From contig NZ_JADIJC010000004.1 in assembly GCF_015278255.1 (NCBI RefSeq), forward strand, positions 186,001 to 250,000: 64,000 bases of DNA, read 5' to 3'. Shown piece after piece: positions 49,829 through 56,663 of this stretch. The position numbers and the translations under genes are program-made. Every line of letters starts with the position of its first letter. The stretch's first letter is position 1. Below the pieces are notes generated by a model. The model had not been told where the DNA came from. It did not search any database and was given only the letters and a program-made list of their open reading frames with translations. This DNA comes from Microbacterium hibisci. Lineage in GTDB: Bacteria > Actinomycetota > Actinomycetes > Actinomycetales > Microbacteriaceae.

Positions 49829-49856
49829 GAAGGCCCCCGGGTGACCGGGGGCCTTC
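49829..49856 (+). terminator. Terminator after tRNA-Leu
   Basis: A perfect 12-bp stem (GAAGGCCCCCGG with CCGGGGGCCTTC) around GTGA, 9 bp after the tRNA. Confidence 0.92.
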
Positions 49857-49904
49857 GGCGTTTCCATACGTTTCCGGCTGGCCGCGCCGCGTGAAGCGCC
49901 GGGT

Positions 49905-50405
49905 TCAGGCGCCGCCGAGACCGTCGAGGGCCGGCACCAGGGTGAAGACGATCTCTTCGATCTCGCGACCCACGCCCGGGGCGAAGTCGACGTTCCGCGA
50001 CACCTCGGTGAACCCGGCCTTCTCGAGCACCGCGATCGAGGCGGCGTTGTGCGCGGCGACGCGCGCGAACAGGGGCCGGATGGGTTCGCGCGAGATCAGC
50101 AGGCGCAGCGCCGCGGTGGCGACGCCCCGGCCCCAGGCGTGGCGCGCGATCCAGTAGGTGACCTCGCGGTCGCCGTCGATCGTGAAGGTCGCCGCCGTGC
50201 CGGCGAAGCCGCCGTCCTCGGTGACGACGAAGGAGCGCACGTCGCCCGACGTCCGCTGGCGGTCGATCCAGGCGTCGAACGCGGCGCGGTCATCGGGATC
50301 CTCGGCGGTGAACGCCGCTATCGCGATGGCCTCGGGATCGCGCATCATCTCGAAGACGGCGTCGAGGTCGTCGTCGTCGAGGGGCCGCAGCTCGATATGG
50401 CGCAC
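49905..50405 (-). CDS. GNAT family N-acetyltransferase
   Basis: 166 residues, RimJ/RimL-like. IELRPLDDDDLDAVFEMMRDPEAI opens the fold, ARHAWGRGVATAALRLLI is the acetyl-CoA loop, and HNAASIAVLEKAGF is the typical C-terminal motif. The acceptor is unknown. It is a single gene facing the tRNA-Leu terminator. GTG start at 50405. Confidence 0.88.
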   Translation of the reverse strand: MRHIELRPLDDDDLDAVFEMMRDPEAIAIAAFTAEDPDDRAAFDAWIDRQRTSGDVRSFVVTEDGGFAGTAATFTIDGDREVTYWIARHAWGRGVATAALRLLISREPIRPLFARVAAHNAASIAVLEKAGFTEVSRNVDFAPGVGREIEEIVFTLVPALDGLGGA

Positions 50406-50509
50406 GTCTTCACGCTAGCCGGGGCGGGCAGGCGTGAGAAGCGGCGCAGCGGCCGATTCCCGGGGCGGCGGCCGATCCGCGGCGGCGGCCGACTCCCGGC
50501 GGCGGCGCG

Positions 50510-51151
50510 TCAGGCGAGACCGTGGATGTCGCGCAGCAGCTTCTCGGCAAGATCGCCGTCGCGTGCGGCGAACGCGTCGCGGAAGCGCTCGTACGCGGCG
50601 GTGCGGCCGATCGGGCACTCGATGAAGGGGCGCCAGCCCACCATGTCGCGGCGGATCGCGATCTCGTACTCGCGGATGAACTTCACCAGCGCGAAGTTGG
50701 CGCCGGCGTTCGTCACGACCGCGAAGAAGCCGTGGCTGGCCGCCACGAGGGCCGTGGGGTCGTCGGCGCGAGACGCGGCGATGATGTCGTCCAGACGCTC
50801 GAGGGCCAGGGCGAGCGCGCCGTCTTCGGCCCGCTGGCACGCCATGCGCACCGCGATCCCCATGTTGTAGGCGACGAGCTCGACGGTGTCGCTCTGCTGG
50901 TTGGGGTACGACACGCGCGTGTACCGGTGGGGCGACACCTCGACGAGTCCGGCGCGCTCGAGCCGCTGCAGCGCTTCGCGCACGGGCGTGCGCGAGACGC
51001 CGAGCCATTCGGCGAGCTCGTGATCCCGCAGCCGCTCGCCCGGCGCAAGGCGTCCGTCGAGGATCGCCTCGCCGAGCCGCGCGTAGACCTCATCTCCGAG
51101 GACGGCGCCGCGCGGCTCGAGGGGGACGAAGGGGGCAGCCATGGGTGGCAC
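50510..51151 (-). CDS. GntR family regulator, FadR-type
   Basis: 213 residues from GTG 51151 (ATG 51142 is an equal alternative). The winged helix covers about 20-80 with LRDHELAEWLGVSRTPVREALQRLERAGLVEV. The all-helical FCD-type effector domain follows (about 90-210). The ligand is unknown. No metabolic gene is adjacent in the same direction. The next gene is divergent cspA, 358 bp away. Confidence 0.9.
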   Translation of the reverse strand: MPPMAAPFVPLEPRGAVLGDEVYARLGEAILDGRLAPGERLRDHELAEWLGVSRTPVREALQRLERAGLVEVSPHRYTRVSYPNQQSDTVELVAYNMGIAVRMACQRAEDGALALALERLDDIIAASRADDPTALVAASHGFFAVVTNAGANFALVKFIREYEIAIRRDMVGWRPFIECPIGRTAAYERFRDAFAARDGDLAEKLLRDIHGLA

Positions 51152-51509
51152 CAGTGTACGCCGGACGATTCAGGCGAATACAACCCCCGATCAGGCCTCG
51201 GCGTCGTCGCCGCCGCGCGGCGGGATGCACCGAAATACGCGGCATCCGACCTCGCCCTCTCGCTGATATATCGGTACGATGTCCCTGTCCACGTTTCGAC
51301 GTGGCCTATCCGGGGGGATCCGTCGACGCCCGGGCTTCGAGCTCCGCTCAGCCCGGGCGGACGATGGGCACGCGCCCGAACCCTCCGTCAAGCTCCGGTG
51401 TGCAACGTTTGTGTCACCATCGGAATTGGGTCTCGCCGCGCGCGCGTGTCTTCACTACGTTGGAGGGAATCGCCGCAATCGCGACGAGATCAACGAAGAA
51501 CGGCAAGTA
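51152..51509 (+). promoter_or_regulatory. GntR-cspA intergenic region, probable cspA leader
   Basis: 358 bp without a gene. A GATATATC palindrome near 51265 followed by TACGAT suggests a promoter about 230 bp before cspA, which would give a long 5' leader as in other cold-shock genes. Alternatively the palindrome is a GntR operator. GGAGGGAA near 51463 is not next to any start. No tRNA or known riboswitch is seen. Confidence 0.4.
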
Positions 51510-51716
51510 ATGAGCACGCAGGGCACCGTCAAGTGGTTCAACTCGGAGAAGGGCTTCGGCTTCATCGCTCCCGATGAGGGCGGCGCAGACGTCTTCGCGC
51601 ACTACAGCGCCATCCAGTCGGGCGGCTACCGCTCCCTCGAGGAGAACCAGCGCGTCGAATTCGAGATCGCGCAGGGACCCAAGGGCCTCCAGGCCGAGAA
51701 CATCCGCCCGCTCTGA
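51510..51716 (+). CDS. cspA: Cold-shock protein CspA family
   Basis: 68 residues, the single OB-fold cold-shock domain. RNP1 KGFGFI (14-19) and RNP2 DVFAHY (27-32) bind single-stranded RNA. The opening [20 protein letters not shown] is family-perfect. It acts as an RNA chaperone. The ATG at 51510 follows CGGCAAGTA with only a weak ribosome binding site, consistent with control at the leader. Confidence 0.96.
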   Translation: MSTQGTVKWFNSEKGFGFIAPDEGGADVFAHYSAIQSGGYRSLEENQRVEFEIAQGPKGLQAENIRPL

Positions 51717-51750
51717 GTCGAGCGGACTGATCGCCTCGTGCGGTCAGTGA

Positions 51751-51792
51751 GCCGCGGCATCCCAAGATCACCTGATCGGCGGATGCCGCGGC
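51751..51792 (+). terminator. cspA terminator-like hairpin
   Basis: GCCGCGGCATCC (51751-51762) pairs with GGATGCCGCGGC (51781-51792), with an inner GATC/GATC pairing in the loop; 34 bp after the cspA stop. Confidence 0.75.
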
Positions 51793-51859
51793 TTCGCCAT
51801 GCCCGGAGCGCCGGCGATGCGCCGGGGCGGCTCGGGATCGGCGGATGCCGCGGCTTCGC
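51774..51859 (+). repeat. 24-bp direct repeat downstream of cspA
   Basis: The same 24 bases, from GATCGGCGGATG to CTTCGC, occur at 51774-51797 and 51836-51859, 62 bp apart. The first copy forms part of the cspA hairpin. Confidence 0.85.
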
Positions 51860-51916
51860 GGTGTCGCCCGAACGTCGCGCCCTGCTCACCCTGCCCCTGA
51901 CGGGGTCGGCTGCGGG

Positions 51917-54028
51917 TCAGTCCCGGTCGCCGCGGACGAGCTCGAGGCCCGCGCCGGCGAACTGACGCAGCGTCGCATCGGGCAGGAACGCCCGCGTGAG
52001 CGCCCCGCCGATGCGCGTGAGGTCGCTCTCGTCCCGGTAGAGCAGGTACATGGTCTCGTACCGGGGGTGGAACTTCTCCTTGAAGCGGTGGAGCGACCGG
52101 AAGCCGTAGACCGGCTCGAGCGCCTCCGCCAGTCTGTCGCTGAGCGCGGCGATCATCCCGGCGTCGGGCGGGTAGTCGTGGGCGAGCGGCGCTCCCGAGA
52201 GCGACATGATCTCGGCGCCCTCCTCGGAGAAGAGCTTCGCCGACGACCCGATGAGGAACTCCATCACGGGACCGAAGCCGCCGTCCCGGCGTCGCATGAG
52301 GTCGAGCGTCCAGCCCCGCACCCCGTCTGCTCCGCTTCCGCTGCTCTCCCCGCCGCTCCGCGCGCCCCCGCCGTGCACCGGCAGCCACGACAGGAAGCCG
52401 TCCACGTCGCCGTTCGGCGCCAGAGCCAGCGCTAGGCGCACCTCGGGATCCTCCGCCTCGACGAGGGTGCCGAGCGTGAACCCCATCTCGGGGAGGCCCT
52501 TGTCGCCGACCCACATCTCCGAGATCGCGCGCAGCTGCTGCTGCACGCCCCACGGCTCGTCCTTGAGGTGCGTCATGCGGAACGTCATGTCTTCGCGCCC
52601 GGCCCGGTTGAGCGACGACCGCACCGAGTTCCACCGTTTGCCGGTGAACTCGAGGCCGGGCAGATCGACGATCGTGTCGTCGGCGACCACGAGGCTGCGC
52701 CAGGTCGAGGGCACGGCGGCGCGTGTCGCCTCGTCGGCGCTGAAGAAGCACGGGACCAGTCCCGCCTGCTCGGCATCGTGGATGAATTCCCGGACGGATG
52801 CCGCGCGCGTGGCCTCCGGCCCCAGCGGGTCGGCGAGGGCCAGCGCCACACCGGCGCGCCGCTGGTACGCCACGATGCCGTCGGCAGTGCGGGCGTAGTC
52901 GTTGCCCTCCCACGTGGTCATCCACGACAGCGTGCCGCCGCCGTCGGCGTGCAGCATCCGCTTCACGTCCTCCACTCCGGGTGCCGGCTGCCGGCCGATC
53001 CGCGACGTGCGCCGGGCCCGGAACGCCCGTCGCACCCAGATCAGGTAGACGAGCATGAGCAGCCACAGGAACCCGCTCGCGAGCGCGAGCTCGGTCTCGC
53101 CGTCGATCTGGGCCTCGACCTGCGCCTCGCTCGCGATGATGATCGCGGCCAGCACCAGGAGCCCCGTCAGCACATTGACCGCCGCGAGGATCAGCGCGAC
53201 GACCCACGACCAGCGCCGTCCGCGCCGCAGGCCGTTCGCGACGAGGAGGATCACCAGCGTGTCGATCGCGAAGTCGATGAAGCCGCCCGACACCGGCTCG
53301 GTCGGGCCGAACGGGCCGTCGGTCGGCACGAGGATCGTGACGATCTGGACCGCCCCCAGCACCAGCACCGAGATGAAGGCGATGAGGCGCTGCTCGCGGG
53401 TGGTGGTGCGCTGGATGCGCAGCGAGCGGTCGACGAACAGCACCAGCAGCACCGCGAGCAGGTGCTCGAGGTCGGCGAGGCTGCCCCAGAACAGCATCGC
53501 CACGAACACGGTTCCCAGGAGCACCAGCCACGCGCGGACGCGCCAGGGACTGCGGAAGAGGCCGACCGCCGCTGCGATGCAGGCCATCGTGCCGCCGGAC
53601 GCGCCGACGTCGAGTGCCGCCGCCTGCTCCTGCGCCCACGCCCATGGCAGCTGCGCGAGTCCCCACAGCAGCAGCGCGGTGGCGAGGATCGCGAACAGCT
53701 GGCCCACCCAGTAGTACGCCAGCGCGATGCGCGAGCCGCGACGGAACTCGAGGTACGCCATGCCGGCGAAGCTGGCGATCGTGAAGAGGTAGACCCACGG
53801 CTCGTTGACGAAGAAGGTGCCGGTGACCGGCGTCCACCAGCGGCCGGCTTCGAACGCCGGCAGGCCGTAGGCCACCACGTCGAACAGGTCCGACTCCTCG
53901 AACGGCCGCCACAATCCCTGCCACACGACGCCCGCCACGAGGATCAGCGCCACCATCGTCAGCGTCGCCGGCATGCGGCGAATCCCCGTGAGGACGCGGT
54001 TGGATCCCTGAGTCGCCCCGTCGCTCAT
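51917..54028 (-). CDS. Rhomboid-like membrane domain fused to DUF2156 (phosphatidylglycerol lysyltransferase-like) domain
   Basis: 703 residues. The N-terminal about 200 residues look like a rhomboid fold, with WWTPVTGTFF, GASGG at 142-146 (Ser144) and His189 in LEHLL. Further helices bring the total to about 10 before residue 330. The C-terminal about 350 residues form a DUF2156/GNAT-like domain with SWMTTWEGNDY, FFSADE, LEFTGKRWNSVRSSLNRA and FKEKFHPRYETMYL. This domain transfers an amino acid from aminoacyl-tRNA to phosphatidylglycerol in MprF/LysX-type enzymes. Lipid aminoacylation is therefore likely; protease activity of the first domain is open. ATG 54028 is used; the frame is open further upstream without homology. 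Confidence 0.87.
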   Translation of the reverse strand: MSDGATQGSNRVLTGIRRMPATLTMVALILVAGVVWQGLWRPFEESDLFDVVAYGLPAFEAGRWWTPVTGTFFVNEPWVYLFTIASFAGMAYLEFRRGSRIALAYYWVGQLFAILATALLLWGLAQLPWAWAQEQAAALDVGASGGTMACIAAAVGLFRSPWRVRAWLVLLGTVFVAMLFWGSLADLEHLLAVLLVLFVDRSLRIQRTTTREQRLIAFISVLVLGAVQIVTILVPTDGPFGPTEPVSGGFIDFAIDTLVILLVANGLRRGRRWSWVVALILAAVNVLTGLLVLAAIIIASEAQVEAQIDGETELALASGFLWLLMLVYLIWVRRAFRARRTSRIGRQPAPGVEDVKRMLHADGGGTLSWMTTWEGNDYARTADGIVAYQRRAGVALALADPLGPEATRAASVREFIHDAEQAGLVPCFFSADEATRAAVPSTWRSLVVADDTIVDLPGLEFTGKRWNSVRSSLNRAGREDMTFRMTHLKDEPWGVQQQLRAISEMWVGDKGLPEMGFTLGTLVEAEDPEVRLALALAPNGDVDGFLSWLPVHGGGARSGGESSGSGADGVRGWTLDLMRRRDGGFGPVMEFLIGSSAKLFSEEGAEIMSLSGAPLAHDYPPDAGMIAALSDRLAEALEPVYGFRSLHRFKEKFHPRYETMYLLYRDESDLTRIGGALTRAFLPDATLRQFAGAGLELVRGDRD

Positions 54029-54084
54029 GTGCACAGCGTAGCGACGTGCCCTTCGCGCGCCGCAAGGCCGGCGCGCACGGAGCG

Positions 54085-55350
54085 TCAGTCGGCGGAGGAC
54101 AGGTGGTGGTAGTCCGCGAGGGCCTTCGCGTCCTCGGCGTCGCGCATCGCGCGGCGCGCGGCGTCCAGCGCCGCGACCGGGTCCTGGGCCTGGCGGGCGC
54201 TCGCGAGCTCCCGCTGCGCCGACAGCAGACGCGATCGCGCGTCGGCGCCGGCGCGCGCGCGGAGGACGGATGCCTCGGCCTGAGCCAGTGCGCCGCGCGC
54301 GGCGGCGAGGGTGCCCGGCAGGGCGGTCCGCGCCCCGCGCAGCCGCTGCTGCGACGTGCGGGCGTCGCCGAGCGCGAGGTCGATTCGGCCTCGCAGTCGC
54401 GCGACCGCCTCGACGGTGCGAGTGGGGCGGTGCGCGGCATCCGCCTCGATGCGGTCGAGCTCGTCCTCGACGGCGTGAAGCTCCGCGCCCAGCCGCTCGG
54501 CCTCGGCCGCATCGAGGTGCTCGCGCGTGACGGACGCCTGCCGGAGTGCCACGCGGGCGTGGGCGATCTCTTCGCGCACGGCCTGTGCGGCCTGCAGCAC
54601 CAGCCGGTGCGTCTCTTCCAGGGTGCGCGCGTCGGCTTCGGCCTGGCGCAGCGCGCGCTCGCCCGCCGCGAGGTCGGGCAGGGCGCTCAGGGACGGGTCG
54701 GCCGCCCGGGCGGCCGCGGCGTCGAGGTGGCGCTCTGCTTCCGCGGCCCCCGCGAGCGCGGCGCGCGCGGAGCGCGACGCCTCGCGCCACTCGTCCTCGG
54801 CGAAGCGCGACGACAGGTCGGCGACGAGAGCGGCCGGGTCGCCCATTGCGGCGCGCAACTCGGCCAGCCGGCGACGGGCGGCGTCGACCTGCGCGGCGGC
54901 GGAGACGTGCTGCCGCACCCAGGCTCCGTGCTCGTCGCGCGCCGCGGCGACGATCGCGAGCGCCTCGGTGGCGCGACGTTCGATGCGCGCCGCCACCTGT
55001 CGCACCTCCGCGGGCGCCGCGGCGGGATCGCTGATCGCCCGGTAGTCCTCGAACGCGTCGTCGCGCGTGTGCTGCGCCGTCAGGCGCGCCCGCCGCAGCG
55101 AGGACGGCGCGTCGCCGCCGTGGAGCGCGCCCGACAGCCCGATCTCGAGCTCGAGCTCGTCCACCTCGTCATCCAGGCGCACCAGCGTGGCGCCCGCGCG
55201 GGCGCGGGCCTGCTCGGCCGCGGCCCGGGCGCGGGGGGAGCGGCGCGCGCGCCGCACCGCCCACACGATCACGGCGATCGCGATCGCGGTGACGCCGAAG
55301 ACGACCAGGGCGGGCACCGCCCACCTCAGGATCGTGTCGAGGTCAGGCAT
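54085..55350 (-). CDS. Membrane-anchored coiled-coil protein
   Basis: 421 residues. One N-terminal transmembrane helix (AVPALVVFGVTAIAIAVIVWAV, about 11-32) is followed by basic residues. Nearly 370 Ala/Arg/Glu-rich residues with strong helical, coiled-coil character then run to the end. It resembles septation-ring or TPM-associated helical proteins only in a general way; I recognise no domain. The stop is 56 bp upstream of the DUF2156 gene start and its start overlaps the HAD gene by 8 nt, so an operon with both is likely. Confidence 0.75.
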   Translation of the reverse strand: MPDLDTILRWAVPALVVFGVTAIAIAVIVWAVRRARRSPRARAAAEQARARAGATLVRLDDEVDELELEIGLSGALHGGDAPSSLRRARLTAQHTRDDAFEDYRAISDPAAAPAEVRQVAARIERRATEALAIVAAARDEHGAWVRQHVSAAAQVDAARRRLAELRAAMGDPAALVADLSSRFAEDEWREASRSARAALAGAAEAERHLDAAAARAADPSLSALPDLAAGERALRQAEADARTLEETHRLVLQAAQAVREEIAHARVALRQASVTREHLDAAEAERLGAELHAVEDELDRIEADAAHRPTRTVEAVARLRGRIDLALGDARTSQQRLRGARTALPGTLAAARGALAQAEASVLRARAGADARSRLLSAQRELASARQAQDPVAALDAARRAMRDAEDAKALADYHHLSSAD

Positions 55351-56101
55351 CCACCGACCCGACGGCCTCCGCGGGGGCGACGGCGTCGCGGGCCGCCGCC
55401 TCGCCCTCTCCGCCGGACTCGTCCATCAGCAGCAGCGCGCGCAGCTGGTCGGCGTCGTCGACGACAGCCTGGGCACCCTCGGCCTCGTGCGGCCAGCTGA
55501 AACCCCACCGCACGAAGATGACGGGCACGCCGTGCTCGGCTCCGCCCTCGACGTCATGGTGCCGGTCGCCCACGAGCACCGGACGGCTGGTGTCGACGCC
55601 CGCCGCGGCGAGGCGCCGGAGCGCCTCGGCGACGACGTCGGACTTCGAGCTCAGCGTCTTCTCGTCGGCGGTGGCGCCGACGATCGCGGTGAGCGAGGTC
55701 GAGAGGTCGAAGTGGTCCATGAGGGCGACGACCTGCACCTCGGGCTTCGAGCTGGCCGTGGCCTGCGGAATGCCGGCGGCCGCGACATCCGTCACCAGCT
55801 CACCCATTCCGGGGAACAGCCGGGCGCCCGTCGAGTACCCGTCGATCTTGTTCAGACCGCGGTAGAACGTGACGGCCTCGGTGGCCTGCTCCGGACTCAT
55901 GCCGACGTTCACCTGGAACGATTCGTACATCGGCGGGCCGATCCAGTGCACGAGCTCGGCACGCGTCGGGGGGCGCTTGCCGAAGTGCTCGAGGCAGATC
56001 GTGAGGCGGCGCAGAATGCCGTCGGACGCGTCGACGAGCGTGCCGTCCACGTCCCACAGCACGCAGGTCCATCGCGAGGGGGTCCGCGGGGGTCGGGGCA
56101 T
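55343..56101 (-). CDS. HAD family hydrolase (phosphoglycolate phosphatase-like)
   Basis: 252 residues from ATG 56101 (GTG 56107 possible). HAD motif I is VLWDVDGTLVDAS with nucleophile Asp. Motif II is near ATASSKPE, and motif IV is LVGDRHHDVEGGAEHGV. The cap is helical. It may act as a phosphatase on small sugar phosphates; similar proteins are often annotated Gph. It is packed with the coiled-coil gene downstream. Confidence 0.87.
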   Translation of the reverse strand: MPRPPRTPSRWTCVLWDVDGTLVDASDGILRRLTICLEHFGKRPPTRAELVHWIGPPMYESFQVNVGMSPEQATEAVTFYRGLNKIDGYSTGARLFPGMGELVTDVAAAGIPQATASSKPEVQVVALMDHFDLSTSLTAIVGATADEKTLSSKSDVVAEALRRLAAAGVDTSRPVLVGDRHHDVEGGAEHGVPVIFVRWGFSWPHEAEGAQAVVDDADQLRALLLMDESGGEGEAAARDAVAPAEAVGSVDA

Positions 56102-56111
56102 GAGCACCAGC

Positions 56112-56630
56112 CTATGCGGAGGCGGCCCGCCGCTCCGAGACGGAGCGGTGCACGCGCGCCAGGCGAGCCATCATGCGCCGCAGCTCGTCGACCTCGCTCG
56201 CCGACCAGTCGGCCAGCACGTCGCGCAGGTTCGCCTCGGCCGTCGCCATGATGCGCTCTCCGATGGCCCGCCCCTCGGCGGTCAGGGCCACGAGCACCCC
56301 GCGGTCGTCGTCGGGCGCGGCCACCCGCACCGCGAGCCCGGCGTGGACGAGGCGCCCGACGATCTTGCTCATGTTGGTGGGCGTCATGCCGAGCGCGAGC
56401 GACAGCTCGACCGGCCGCATGGCGCCGTTGTACGACAGCTGGTTGACGACGAGGAACATGCCCATGTCGTCGACCGGGAAGGCGACCTTCGCCATCACAT
56501 CCCGCCGGACGGCGGTGCTGTCGGCCCAGTGCACGATGGAGGCGAGCGACAGCCGCAGGTCGAGCGGGTCGTCGCCGACCAGCGGGCTGAGGTCGGCGGA
56601 GTCGTCGACGGCGACGTCACCTCGGGCCAT
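56112..56630 (-). CDS. MarR family transcriptional regulator
   Basis: 172 residues. Winged-helix core with MRPVELSLALGMTPTNMSKIVGRLVHAGLAVRVAAPDDDRGVLVALTAEG, the normal recognition helix and wing of MarR. Helical ends form the dimer interface. It follows the glycosidase gene by 33 bp on the same strand, so it may regulate that gene or sense a related sugar or aromatic. The operator-like repeats at 59625-59651 are one candidate target. Confidence 0.88.
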   Translation of the reverse strand: MARGDVAVDDSADLSPLVGDDPLDLRLSLASIVHWADSTAVRRDVMAKVAFPVDDMGMFLVVNQLSYNGAMRPVELSLALGMTPTNMSKIVGRLVHAGLAVRVAAPDDDRGVLVALTAEGRAIGERIMATAEANLRDVLADWSASEVDELRRMMARLARVHRSVSERRAASA

Positions 56631-56663
56631 CTTGCGTTCCTTCCATCGCGACCTTCGCCGCGG

